A stretch of DNA of 64,000 nucleotides from Mucilaginibacter inviolabilis (GTDB lineage Bacteria; Bacteroidota; Bacteroidia; Sphingobacteriales; Sphingobacteriaceae): positions 310,001-374,000 of the forward strand of contig NZ_JAANAT010000002.1 of assembly GCF_011089895.1 (NCBI RefSeq), written 5' to 3'. Made by a program: the position numbers and the translations under genes. Shown piece after piece: positions 18,701 through 27,225 of this stretch (positions are counted from its first letter, which is position 1; every line of letters starts with the position of its first letter). Under the pieces are notes generated by a model that was not told the origin of the DNA, ran no database searches, and saw only the letters and a program-made list of their open reading frames with translations.

Positions 18701-20150
18701 AGTCCGGTTGCGGCCGGTGTTAATGACCGCCACAGTCGCCTCACTGGGTTTCCTGCCAATGGCCATATCTACCGCCGCAGGTGCGGAAGTCCAAAAGCCA
18801 TTGGCAACCGTTGTTATCGGCGGACTGATCACTTCTACTATTTTAACTTTAATTGTTTTACCCGTGTTATATACTTATTTTGAAAAATGGCGTGATAAAA
18901 AAGTCAAAGCTATCCCGGCTGCCATCATTGCGGTATTGGTTTTATTCGGAGTGCCCGCCAGGGCGCAGAATGTGCCGTCTCAGCCACTCAATATTCAACA
19001 GGCGATCAGTACGGCTGTTATAAATAACCAAAACGTGCAATCATCGCGACTGCAGATCACGCAGCAGCAAGCACTTAGAGGTAGCGCTACTGAACTTGGT
19101 AAGACGGATTTTAATATCCAATATGGCCAGATTAATAGTGTAAAAAGGGATAATAATATCAGCATTCAGCAAAATATCCCTTTCCCCGGCTTATATAAAA
19201 ACCAACGTGAGGTGTACAATGCGAGAATCGGAGCTGCCGAGATCGGTCTTAATGTTACCAAAAACCAGCTTACCTACGAGGTCAGGCAAGCGTACACACA
19301 ACTAGCCTATTTCGTTGCCTTGCAAAAGTTGTACTTCAGCCAGGATTCTATTTACAGCGCGTTTTTAAAGGCCGCGGATCTGCGCTATAAGACCGGTGAA
19401 ACGAACCTGCTGGAAAAGACCACTGCGGAAACGCAATATAACGAGGTTAAAAACCAGATGATGAAAAATCAGTCTGATATAGTGGCTGCTAAGTCTGAAT
19501 TAAGGCGCTTGATGAATACGACGGACAGCATACTTGTAACACCGGTACAGTTTGTTAAGACAACGGATGCAGTCCCCTATGCAGACAGTAGCATTGTAAG
19601 GAATCCATCGCTCGCCTATCAAAAGCAGCAAATCGTCATTGCCGACAAGAATATCAACCTGGAAAAATCACGGTCCGGGCCGGATTTTACTGTAGGTTAT
19701 TTTAACCAGTCCATAATTGGCGTACAAAGTATCAACGGTCAGGACCGGAACTTTACTGGCGCGAACCGCTTCCAGGGAATACAAGCCGGTATTTCGGTAC
19801 CGTTATTTTTCAAACCCTACGCGGCACGGATCAAGGCAGCGAAGATTGACAAACAGGTTTCCGAATCCCAGTATAATCTTTACCAGGTCAACCTGCAAAG
19901 CCAGTACCAGCAAGCCTATCAGGACGTACTGAAGAACGCGCGCAGCATTGAATACTACGAAAAAAGTGCGTTGCCTAATACGAACCTGATCCTGCGACAA
20001 GGCCAGATCGCTTTCCAAAGTGGTGATATTGGCTATGTTGAATTTTCTCAGGCGCTCCGCACTTATTCTGAGATCAGGTTTAATTACCTGCAAGCAATTA
20101 ATCAATACAACCAATCCGTTTACACGCTCCAATACCTTAGCGGCTTTTAA
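15780..20150 (+). CDS. czcA: CzcA/CusA-type RND pump fused to a TolC-like domain, second copy
   Basis: A 1456-residue paralogue of the gene at 2653 with the same layout: HME-RND pump (residues 1 to about 1040, with DAVPDITNNQVQV near the start and the proton-relay segment GAIDFGLIVDGAVIIVE near residues 400-420), then a second signal-like hydrophobic stretch ending ARAQ, then a TolC/CzcC-like domain of about 390 residues. The pump part is well conserved between copies, while the TolC parts have diverged much more. CzcB follows 8 bp later. Substrate not determinable from sequence. Confidence 0.93.
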   Translation: MLNKIINFSINNKLVIGLFTLALIGWGIYSLKQLPIDAVPDITNNQVQVITLSPSLATQEVERLISYPVEQTMATIPEIEQVRSLSRFGLSVVTIVFHDKVDIYWARQQVNEKLSEAKNNIPAGLGNPEISPISTGLGEIYQYVIHAKPGYEKKYDARELRSIQDWIVRRQLLGTPGIAEVNSFGGLLKQYEIALDPDKLRSLNLSISDVFNALEQNNQNTGGAYIDKKPNAYFIRSEGLVGTIDDINKIVVRNNANGLPVLIRNIATVGISNSIRYGALTRSTANSEGEAVGGIVMMLKGANANNVVKQVKEKIARINKTLPEGVTVEPFLDRSALVDRAIGTVARNLIEGALIVIFVLVIFLGNIRAGLVVASVIPLAMLFAICLMNVFGVSGNLMSLGAIDFGLIVDGAVIIVEATMHMLAINNPGRPFTQKEMDEQVEQSAGRMMSAAAFGQIIILIVYLPILALVGIEGKMFGPMAQTVSFAILGAFLLSLTYVPMVSSLALSKKQSHKKNFSDRMMDAIHRRYLPLIKGALNKRLIVVGSSVALLIVSIFIFTRMGGEFIPTLEEGDFAVETRLLTGSSLTQTIDKVNQASQILVKKFPEVKEVIGKIGAAEIPTDPMPMDACDLTVILKDKKEWTTTHSREELANLMAESLEQVPGVTFGFSQPIQLRSNELISGVRQDIGIKIFGDDLDGLTDLSRKIGKIVSSVQGAKDVYLEQATGLPQIVVKINRDKVAQYGLSIGTVNQALNTAFAGQSAGLVYEGEKRYDMVVRLSLANRQGIDDVKNLYVSAPNGNQVPMEQLADVSFEIGPNQIQREDTKRRIIVGLNVRGRDIQSVVTEIQQKIDQQIKLPPGYYVTYGGQFENLKEATKRLSVAVPVALLLIVLLLYFSFGSFNQSLLIFSAIPMAAIGGIFALLIRGMPFSISAGVGFIALFGVAVLNGIVLITEFNRLKKSGKNDLKAIVLEGTEVRLRPVLMTATVASLGFLPMAISTAAGAEVQKPLATVVIGGLITSTILTLIVLPVLYTYFEKWRDKKVKAIPAAIIAVLVLFGVPARAQNVPSQPLNIQQAISTAVINNQNVQSSRLQITQQQALRGSATELGKTDFNIQYGQINSVKRDNNISIQQNIPFPGLYKNQREVYNARIGAAEIGLNVTKNQLTYEVRQAYTQLAYFVALQKLYFSQDSIYSAFLKAADLRYKTGETNLLEKTTAETQYNEVKNQMMKNQSDIVAAKSELRRLMNTTDSILVTPVQFVKTTDAVPYADSSIVRNPSLAYQKQQIVIADKNINLEKSRSGPDFTVGYFNQSIIGVQSINGQDRNFTGANRFQGIQAGISVPLFFKPYAARIKAAKIDKQVSESQYNLYQVNLQSQYQQAYQDVLKNARSIEYYEKSALPNTNLILRQGQIAFQSGDIGYVEFSQALRTYSEIRFNYLQAINQYNQSVYTLQYLSGF

Positions 20151-20158
20151 TTAAATAT

Positions 20159-21394
20159 ATGAAATTTACCACTCAATCCATAGGAAAATTGGCTGTTATG
20201 ATAGCCATCCCATTTGTCATTAGTTCTTGCGGCAGCAAACCGGCCGAGACCTCAACGGGCGAAGCCAAGCCGGATACGGCTCATAAAGAAGATAAAAATA
20301 CTGTAGAGGTGACCGCCGCGCAATATAAAGCGATCGGGATCAGTTTGGGTTCAGCTGAACCTAAGAATCTTGCCGGATTACTGAAAGTTAACGGCTTTAT
20401 CGATGTCCCGCCACAGAATTTGGTTAGCATAACCACCCAAATGGGGGGAATTGTCAAATCTACCCCCTTATTGCAGGGAAGCAGTGTCAGCAAAGGCCAG
20501 GTTATTGCCGTCCTGCAAAATCAAGACTACGTGCAGCTACAGCAAGATTATCTGGAAAGCAAAAGCCAGCTGGAACTAAGTGATGCCGAATACAGACGGC
20601 AGCAAACTTTAGCCCAGCAAAACGTGAATTCACAAAAGGTGTTACAGCAAGCCAAAGCACAATATCAAACCATGCTGGCCCGGGAAAATGCGCTGACGCA
20701 ACGCCTCCGGCTGATCAACATCAGCCCTGAAAGACTTTCGGCAGGGAATATCCGAAGCTCAGTCAATATTTATGCCCCCATCAGCGGCTATGTGACCAAA
20801 GTGAACGTGAACACCGGAAAATTCGTTGCACCGAACGACGTGATGTTTGAGATCGTCAATAGTTCAAATCTCCATGTCGAACTGAATGTTTTTGAAAAGG
20901 ATGCCGAAAAAGTTAAACCCGGACAAAAGGTGCGCTTTAACCTCTCTAATGATTCGACGGATCGGGTAGCCACTGTTCAGTTGGTGGGACGAGAGGTCAA
21001 TACGGATAAAACAATAACGGTACATGCTATTGCCGAAGGCAGTATCAAATTTATCCCGGGAACTTATCTGAAAGCCTATATAGAAACCGGCAGCAGTCAG
21101 GTCACCGCATTACCGGAAACCGCGATTGTTGATTTTCAGGGGAAAAAATACGTTTTTGTACACACTGAGGTGAAGCAAAGCAGTAGCCACCAGCATGAAC
21201 AAAGCGAAGCAGAGAGTGTTAAAGAGGCGGCAGGCGAATCTTTTCATTTTGAAATGGCAGAAGTCACCACCGGTATATCCGATGGAGGGTTTACTGAAGT
21301 TCAATTGCCAGCCGACCAGTCTTTGAAAGGCAGGATCGTATTAAAAGGTGCATATGACCTTTTATCTAAAATGAAAAACAGCGAAGAAGAATAG
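20159..21394 (+). CDS. czcB: CzcB-type periplasmic adaptor lipoprotein of module 2
   Basis: A 411-residue membrane fusion protein. Signal with lipobox ISSC, linker, lipoyl halves around a helical hairpin (about residues 110-180; YLESKSQLELSDAEYRRQQ begins it), the segment APISGYVTKVNVNTG, and a barrel domain. A His/Glu-rich insert near residue 345 (SSSHQHEQSEAES) is absent from the other copy and could bind metal. It lies between the pump and the P1B-4 ATPase with 5-8 bp gaps. Confidence 0.92.
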   Translation: MKFTTQSIGKLAVMIAIPFVISSCGSKPAETSTGEAKPDTAHKEDKNTVEVTAAQYKAIGISLGSAEPKNLAGLLKVNGFIDVPPQNLVSITTQMGGIVKSTPLLQGSSVSKGQVIAVLQNQDYVQLQQDYLESKSQLELSDAEYRRQQTLAQQNVNSQKVLQQAKAQYQTMLARENALTQRLRLINISPERLSAGNIRSSVNIYAPISGYVTKVNVNTGKFVAPNDVMFEIVNSSNLHVELNVFEKDAEKVKPGQKVRFNLSNDSTDRVATVQLVGREVNTDKTITVHAIAEGSIKFIPGTYLKAYIETGSSQVTALPETAIVDFQGKKYVFVHTEVKQSSSHQHEQSEAESVKEAAGESFHFEMAEVTTGISDGGFTEVQLPADQSLKGRIVLKGAYDLLSKMKNSEEE

Positions 21395-21399
21395 TCCGT

Positions 21400-23607
21400 A
21401 TGACGGGCCTGTTTAAATATTTAATATCTCAAACTATGAAAAATAAGAATGATGAACAGCCGGTTAAAAATGAACAGCCGGTCAAGAAAAAAGCAGGCCC
21501 TACCGCGGAAAACACAAAAAAACGGCAACCTGACGAAAAAGAAAAGTTAAAAGACGGCCATCCTGATAAAAAGCATGACCATGACCATGCAGAGAAAGGT
21601 CATGACCATGAGGAAGGCGAAGGCCACGACCACGAGCATGGCGGCATTTTTGGAAAGAACACGGAAATGATCTTTGCGATCATATGTGGCGCGGCGCTTG
21701 GCGCAGGTTGGGGATTGTCTTTTGTTACCGGCTTGCCTTCATGGGTAAGTTTGTCCTTATACATTGTCGCTTATTTCTTCGGCGGCTTTTTTACGGCTAA
21801 AGAAGCTGTCGAAACCATACTAAAAGGTGGATTTGAAATTGACTTCCTGATGCTTGTAGCTGCCATCGGTGCGGCGATCCTCGGCGCGTGGGTTGAAGGA
21901 GCGTTATTGCTTTTCCTGTTTAGCCTCGGCCATTCCCTGGAGCATTATGCGATGGGTAAAGCCCGGAAGTCGATTGCGGCGCTTACCAGTCTCGCCCCGC
22001 CCACAGCCCTTGTTTCCAGGGACGGAAAGGAGGAAGAAGTGCGTATCGAGGAATTGATATTGGGTGACATCATTATCATTAAACCCAACAGCAAAATACC
22101 TGCTGACGGCGTAGTGGTCAAAGGTGAAGGCAGCGTTAACCAGGCACCGATTACCGGCGAAAGCATACCGGTCGATAAGTCCCCCGTTCCCGATGCCAGC
22201 AAAGACTTCGCCAATGAAGCGACGATCAAACCGCAGTACAGGGTATTTGCCGGAACGATCAACGGCGCATCGGCATTGGAAGTAAAAGTCATTAAAGAAG
22301 CTAAAGATTCTACCATCTCCAGACTTGTCAAGATGGTCAATGAAGCTGAAAAACAAAAATCGCCGACGCAGCTGTTTACGGATAAGTTCGAAAAATACTT
22401 TGTACCGGCCGTATTGATCCTGGTAGTTGCCTTATGCTTCGCATACCTGGTGATCGATGAACCGTTCAGTAAAAGCTTCTACCGGGCGATGTCCGTACTG
22501 GTAGCAGCCAGCCCTTGCGCGCTGGCCATATCTACACCGAGTGCCGTCCTTGCTGGTGTAGCCAGGGCCGCCCGCGGTGGAGTGCTGATCAAAGGCGGGA
22601 GACCCTTGGAGGATCTGGGTTCCCTGAATGCTATCGCATTCGACAAAACTGGAACACTAACCGAAGGCAAGCCACAACTGACCAACGCCATACCTTTCGA
22701 GAAGATCACAGAAGAAGAATTGCTTACCCTTGCCGTAGCCGTGGAAAAACTCAGCGACCACCCGCTTGCTGAAGCAATTGTTAAAGGCGCAATGGAAAAA
22801 CTCAAGAAAGCCCATATACCCGAGGCCCATAATGTCAAAGGCATTACGGGGCGCGGCGTTCAGGCCGAGGTCGGCGGGAAAAAAGTGCTGATCGGGAACA
22901 AAGCGTTATTTGAAAAAAGCATACCCGTTGAGGTTCTTAAACAGGTTGAAGAACTGGAAAAGCAAGGGCATACCACCATGCTGGTTAAAAGGGAAAAGGA
23001 TTTCATCGGGCTGTTATCATTGATGGATGTGCCCCGCAAAGAAGCTAAACATGTACTTTCAGAGCTAAGCAATCTCGGCATTAAAAAAATGGTCATGCTC
23101 ACCGGTGACAACCAGCAGGTGGCAGATGCCGTGGCAAAACAAATAGGCATAACCGAAGCCTGGGGCGACCTGATGCCTGAGGACAAGGTAAAGTCAGTTC
23201 AAAAGCTGGACAAAGCTGAAAAAATGGTGGCCATGATCGGAGATGGTGTAAATGATGCACCAGCCATGGCTAAAAGTACGGTGGGCATCGCTATGGGAGC
23301 CGCAGGTTCTGATGTAGCATTAGAAACTGCTGATATCGCCTTGATGGGCGACAAATTGGAAAGCCTGCCATTTGCTATCGGACTGAGCCGTAAAGCGAAA
23401 GGTATCATCAAACAAAACCTCTGGATCAGCCTGGGAATGGTGGCAGTGCTTATTCCGCTCACTGTTTTGGGCATCGCTTCAATAGGACCTGCTGTGATTG
23501 CTCATGAAGGTTCCACCTTACTGGTCGTCTTTAATGCCCTCCGCTTGCTGGCCTATGACAATGACCATAAAAATATAGCTAAATCGAAAACCAAAAAGGA
23601 TGTTTAA
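21400..23607 (+). CDS. P1B-4-type heavy-metal ATPase (CoaT/CtpD-like) with His-rich N-terminus
   Basis: A 735-residue P-type ATPase. The N-terminus lacks an HMA domain but has a long Lys/Glu-rich and then HDH-repeat region (about residues 50-80). The membrane site reads S371-P372-C373, not CPC, and the last spans carry HEGST at H702; SPC plus HEGxT are the P1B-4 marks, linked to Co2+, Fe2+ or Zn2+ export. Phosphorylation site DKTGTLTEGKP at D415, TGES in the actuator domain and GDGVNDAPAM in the hinge are all present, so it looks active. The start is 5 bp after czcB; an ATG at 21436 is an alternative. Its end overlaps the NRAMP-like gene by 8 bp. Confidence 0.9.
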   Translation: MTGLFKYLISQTMKNKNDEQPVKNEQPVKKKAGPTAENTKKRQPDEKEKLKDGHPDKKHDHDHAEKGHDHEEGEGHDHEHGGIFGKNTEMIFAIICGAALGAGWGLSFVTGLPSWVSLSLYIVAYFFGGFFTAKEAVETILKGGFEIDFLMLVAAIGAAILGAWVEGALLLFLFSLGHSLEHYAMGKARKSIAALTSLAPPTALVSRDGKEEEVRIEELILGDIIIIKPNSKIPADGVVVKGEGSVNQAPITGESIPVDKSPVPDASKDFANEATIKPQYRVFAGTINGASALEVKVIKEAKDSTISRLVKMVNEAEKQKSPTQLFTDKFEKYFVPAVLILVVALCFAYLVIDEPFSKSFYRAMSVLVAASPCALAISTPSAVLAGVARAARGGVLIKGGRPLEDLGSLNAIAFDKTGTLTEGKPQLTNAIPFEKITEEELLTLAVAVEKLSDHPLAEAIVKGAMEKLKKAHIPEAHNVKGITGRGVQAEVGGKKVLIGNKALFEKSIPVEVLKQVEELEKQGHTTMLVKREKDFIGLLSLMDVPRKEAKHVLSELSNLGIKKMVMLTGDNQQVADAVAKQIGITEAWGDLMPEDKVKSVQKLDKAEKMVAMIGDGVNDAPAMAKSTVGIAMGAAGSDVALETADIALMGDKLESLPFAIGLSRKAKGIIKQNLWISLGMVAVLIPLTVLGIASIGPAVIAHEGSTLLVVFNALRLLAYDNDHKNIAKSKTKKDV

Positions 23608-24916
23608 AAAAGTCAAAAAGTTCTTCGGCGCGTTAGGCCCCGGGATCGTAACAGGTGCGAGCGATGATGACCCATCAGGTATAGCGACCTATTCACAGGC
23701 AGGTGCAAAGTACGGCATTGCCACTTTATGGACAGTGCTCATTACATTCCCCCTGATGGCCGCTATCCAGGAAATGTGCGCCAGGATCGGTCTGATCACC
23801 TCGGCCGGGCTCACGACAACCTTAAAACAGCATTATGGCAAACCGGTGTTGTACCTCATGGTGCTTTTCAGCGTTCCGGCGATCATTTTGAATATAGGCG
23901 CAGATATTGCCGCCATGGGTGCCGTTGCGAACCTGCTCGTTCCTGCAGTGCCGTCATTTTATTTCAGTGTTCTGTTTACCGGTTTGCTGTTATTTTTTAT
24001 TATTTACCTGCCTTATCAAAAGTTCGTTGCAGTACTGAAGTATCTGTGCCTTACATTGTTATTATATATAGCGGTTCCGTTTTTTACAAAACCGGACTGG
24101 GGTATAGTGCTAAAGCAAACACTGATGCCGACCATTAAATGGAATAAGGATTTTGTTGGTGTCCTGGTCGCCATATTGGGAACCACGATATCACCCTATC
24201 TTTTTTTCTGGCAAACCGCTATGGAAGCCGAAGATGTAAGGGCACTAAAAAGACAGGTGATGATCAATAAACGCTTACTGACACTCAGCGATGATTTTCC
24301 TGATGACGGAAAAAAACGTGAGGCAAAGTTGCTATCCATGCTCATCCAAAAAATGGGCATTGATGTGAACCTGGGCATGTTCTTGTCTAATATGATCATG
24401 TTTTTTACGATCCTGGCAACAGGAACTGCGCTGTACAGCCACGGGATAAGGGATATCAACACTGTCGAACAGGCCGCAAAGGCCTTGGAGCCTGTAGCCG
24501 GGAAATTATCCTATCTGCTTTTTGCGGTCGGTATTATTGGCACGGGTTTCCTGGCTATCCCGGTTCTGAGCGGATCATTGTCTTATATCGTAACAGAAAC
24601 CTTTGGCTTGAAAGGCAGCCTTGATAAGAAGTTTCAAAAGGCCAAAGCATTTTACGGTATACTTATCGTTTCGGTCTTACTCGGCCTAAGCATCAACTAT
24701 TTCGGGATCAATCCGATTAATGCGCTGCTGTATACGGCTATCCTGTATGGGATCACCTGCCCCGTAATTATTGCTATTGTACTTCACATTGCGAACAATA
24801 AAAAGGTAATGGGGGATTATACCAATAAATGGCTGTCTAATACCCTGGGCGGTCTTTGCCTGCTCGTCATGACAGCGGGCGCTGTCTTCCTGGTTTACCT
24901 GCAATTCTGGAAATGA
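23600..24916 (+). CDS. NRAMP-family divalent cation transporter with atypical metal site
   Basis: A 438-residue protein with about eleven spans. TM1 has DDDPSGIATYS in place of the classic DPGN, and the TM6 region reads TTISPYLFFWQ where manganese/iron transporters have a methionine in MPH. Loss of that methionine is known in NRAMP-related magnesium transporters and relatives, so Mg2+ or another hard ion may be carried; this is inference. The gene overlaps the ATPase gene by 8 bp and the next gene by 4 bp, so translation is probably coupled. Confidence 0.85.
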   Translation: MFKKVKKFFGALGPGIVTGASDDDPSGIATYSQAGAKYGIATLWTVLITFPLMAAIQEMCARIGLITSAGLTTTLKQHYGKPVLYLMVLFSVPAIILNIGADIAAMGAVANLLVPAVPSFYFSVLFTGLLLFFIIYLPYQKFVAVLKYLCLTLLLYIAVPFFTKPDWGIVLKQTLMPTIKWNKDFVGVLVAILGTTISPYLFFWQTAMEAEDVRALKRQVMINKRLLTLSDDFPDDGKKREAKLLSMLIQKMGIDVNLGMFLSNMIMFFTILATGTALYSHGIRDINTVEQAAKALEPVAGKLSYLLFAVGIIGTGFLAIPVLSGSLSYIVTETFGLKGSLDKKFQKAKAFYGILIVSVLLGLSINYFGINPINALLYTAILYGITCPVIIAIVLHIANNKKVMGDYTNKWLSNTLGGLCLLVMTAGAVFLVYLQFWK

Positions 24917-25566
24917 TGATAAAGGCGATAGATATGCGATTTCCGGTGATCTTGGTTGGCTTGGTCTTCTTCGGACTGATCGCTTTTACCTGTATGGCCA
25001 ATACCGCGCTCTTAATTCAATTGACCTCGATCAACCGGGAGGTCGGTCAAACGATCAACAGTACAAGGTTTACCTTTATGGACTCGCTTTCGCCGCACTT
25101 TGGTAGTTATTCCTTTTGGATACCCTTCTATTGTTCCGTGATCCTCCTGCTGATCGGGTTTGATCGCGTAAAGTTTTTGAAGACCTGCGTTTTGATCACT
25201 GTCTATCTTGTCATTGCCGGTGTGACAGCCTACGGTTTGGACAGCATCGGCGAAAGGCTTTTTTTGCAAAACTGTGCTGGCTTCCATTATAAATATACAG
25301 CTCTTATTCCTATGGATTGTTCACTGGTTTGCCTTAATGCTACCCTTGCGTTTGGCGCAGCTATTTTCGTAAGCCTTTACCTCGGCAAAAAATTCGTTAT
25401 AATTAAAGTTTTGTTATTGCTTTTTGCGCTGATCATTATTTACAATCTGATCTATGCTGGTGATGACCTGCCAGCCAGTTTAGCGCTTGGTATGATCACC
25501 GGGCTACTCTGTGCATTTGCCTGCCGGGTTGGGTTCAAAAAGTTAGAAGCAGATGAAAGAATTTAA
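24913..25566 (+). CDS. PAP2-fold membrane protein without catalytic residues
   Basis: A 217-residue protein with about six hydrophobic spans. The layout resembles type-2 phosphatidic acid phosphatases: an NSTRFTFMDSLSPHFGSYSFW-like opening split as in PAP2 proteins (Asn, then Asp and Ser before a Trp-Ile-Pro), and a last segment YAGDDLPASLALGMITG that matches the final PAP2 motif in outline. However, the KxxxxxxRP, SGH and SRxxxxxHxxxD catalytic motifs are not there. ATGA overlap with the NRAMP-like gene sets the start. Probably a pseudoenzyme, or a protein with the same fold by chance. Confidence 0.5.
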   Translation: MMIKAIDMRFPVILVGLVFFGLIAFTCMANTALLIQLTSINREVGQTINSTRFTFMDSLSPHFGSYSFWIPFYCSVILLLIGFDRVKFLKTCVLITVYLVIAGVTAYGLDSIGERLFLQNCAGFHYKYTALIPMDCSLVCLNATLAFGAAIFVSLYLGKKFVIIKVLLLLFALIIIYNLIYAGDDLPASLALGMITGLLCAFACRVGFKKLEADERI

Positions 25567-25575
25567 AATATAAAT

Positions 25576-26331
25576 ATGAACGCTAAGGAGATCTTATTTT
25601 CGATAATCCCGGTCTTGCTGCTTTTCACCGGCGGCTTAATTGCTTTATACCGTCCGCCCGGTGCTGCGTTAAAAAGTTTTGTGCTTCACTTTGCTGCTGG
25701 TGTGGTGTTCTCGGTCGTAGCTGTTGAGCTTTTGCCGGATATGATTAAGATACATGATGCGAAGTCTATTATTATCGGCTTTACCTTAGGTATCACGGCA
25801 ATGCTGTTGATCAAACATAATACCGAGAAACTAGCGAATAAAGAAAGCGATGTAAAGAAAAGTAAAGCACTACCCTGGGGAATACTTACCGCTATCGGCG
25901 TTGACCTTTTACTGGATGGCATTTTGTTGGGTATTGGCTTTGCAGCCGGTGCAAAAGAAGGTGTGCTGCTCGCTTTAGCGCTCGCCCTGGAATGCTTTTC
26001 TTTAGGGATGGCTACCGTAACTACTTTGCTGGAGTCTTCCTTATCGAAAAAAACAGTCATCGGCATCTTAGCTGGATTGAGCTCGCTGTTTATTGTTGGC
26101 GCTTTGATCGGCTTACTGTTACTACACGCCGCAGGTGATAAAGTATTGGAATTGATTTTATCGTTTGGTTCGGCCGCACTTTTGTTTCTCGTTACTGAAG
26201 AACTACTGGTTGAAGCGCATGAAGAAAAGGATTCGCCTTTCTACACCGCTGCCTTTTTTGGCGGCTTTTTAATTTTTATGATCCTGGGAATGGTATTTAA
26301 CCAGGAGCAAAAACACCTATCAACAATATGA
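25576..26331 (+). CDS. ZIP-family-like metal transporter with altered metal site
   Basis: A 251-residue protein with eight hydrophobic segments in ZIP order: HFAAGVVFSVVAVELLPD (TM2), a Lys/Glu-rich loop near residue 90, DLLLDGILLG (TM4) and ALECFSLGMAT (TM5). Classic ZIPs have HNxxD in TM4 and HExxH in TM5; here the histidines are replaced and only the Asp/Glu remain, so the metal or direction may differ. The last four bases overlap the next gene's ATG. Assignment to the ZIP superfamily is fairly firm; function is not. Confidence 0.78.
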   Translation: MNAKEILFSIIPVLLLFTGGLIALYRPPGAALKSFVLHFAAGVVFSVVAVELLPDMIKIHDAKSIIIGFTLGITAMLLIKHNTEKLANKESDVKKSKALPWGILTAIGVDLLLDGILLGIGFAAGAKEGVLLALALALECFSLGMATVTTLLESSLSKKTVIGILAGLSSLFIVGALIGLLLLHAAGDKVLELILSFGSAALLFLVTEELLVEAHEEKDSPFYTAAFFGGFLIFMILGMVFNQEQKHLSTI

Positions 26332-27017
26332 TCACAACTAAAAAATTCAATATCAACCGCGTGGATGCCAACCATAAGGTCTATGTTTCTTTAGGTCTGG
26401 CTGCAATATGTTTCTTTTCGACGCTCGGCAGCATCTCCGGTTCCGTCCATTTCATGGTGACCTGGCTTACCTATGCGGTCGCTTCATTGACATTATCAGG
26501 TTTGACGATCTTTAACATCCATCCTGCCGATGTGCACCGGGAAGCTCATGCACAGGATTCCAGCCGTACGATCGTTTTTGTTTTTGCCGTGTTCGCCTCT
26601 TTGGCCAGCCTGTTGGCCATATTAGTACTATTGAGGTCAACGGGCGGTGATACTACCCAGCGGCTAACCCTGCATGTCTTGCTTTCTTTGGCCTGCGTGG
26701 TCAGTTCCTGGGTACTGGTACATACAATATTTACTTTCCGTTATGCCCATTTTTATTATTGCGATATAGACCAGGATGCTGACGGTAAAAACCTTAAACC
26801 TGGCGGCTTACAGTTCCCGGATGAAGACAAACCCGACTATCTTGACTTCAGTTATTTTTCTTTTGTGATCGGCATGACCTTTCAGGTCTCCGATGTACAG
26901 ATCACCTCCAAAAAGATCAGACGGCTTGCGCTCATGCACGGTTTGTTATCGTTTAGCTTTAACACCGTTATTGTTGCATTGAGTATTAATGTGGTTGCCG
27001 GTTTAATGCAAAAATAG
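26328..27017 (+). CDS. DUF1345 membrane protein
   Basis: A 229-residue protein with about five to six spans. The segment RYAHFYY, then GGLQFPDEDKPDYLDFSYFSF and VSDVQITSKKIRR, then LLSFSFNTVIVALSINV is the DUF1345 signature, a family of bacterial membrane proteins without known function. It overlaps the ZIP-like gene by 4 bp (ATGA), so it is co-translated with it. Confidence 0.85.
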   Translation: MITTKKFNINRVDANHKVYVSLGLAAICFFSTLGSISGSVHFMVTWLTYAVASLTLSGLTIFNIHPADVHREAHAQDSSRTIVFVFAVFASLASLLAILVLLRSTGGDTTQRLTLHVLLSLACVVSSWVLVHTIFTFRYAHFYYCDIDQDADGKNLKPGGLQFPDEDKPDYLDFSYFSFVIGMTFQVSDVQITSKKIRRLALMHGLLSFSFNTVIVALSINVVAGLMQK

Positions 27018-27047
27018 AATGAATAGTAACAATTAAAAACAACAGCT

Positions 27048-27224
27048 ATGGTTTGGAATAATGAGCACTATCCCTTTGAAATGAATGACCTGGAACCTCA
27101 CGTAAGAGAAAAAGCGATCCAGATCGCCAACAAAATGAAAGAAGAGCGGACAGTGTCGGAATTATCTATTGTACCGGAAGCGATCAAGCAGGCACAGGAA
27201 TGGTTTTTAGATATGGAGGGTTAA
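27048..27224 (+). CDS. 58-aa acidic protein, YdaT-like small family
   Basis: Starts MVWNNEHYPFEMNDL, then VREKAIQIANKMKEE and a final IKQAQEWFLD. This pattern (a W/YP opening, a helix with KAIxIAN, and a closing AxxW helix) is like short cytosolic stress proteins of the YdaT type in many bacteria. No signal or span. It sits between DUF1345 and the next gene with a 1-bp gap downstream, in the middle of the operon. Real gene likely; function unknown. Confidence 0.6.
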   Translation: MVWNNEHYPFEMNDLEPHVREKAIQIANKMKEERTVSELSIVPEAIKQAQEWFLDMEG

Positions 27225-27225
27225 A

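Noticed and set aside
22515..22772. 85-codon frame inside the P1B-4 ATPase gene
   Set aside because: Shadow of the strongly conserved ATPase frame; Arg-rich and without family likeness.
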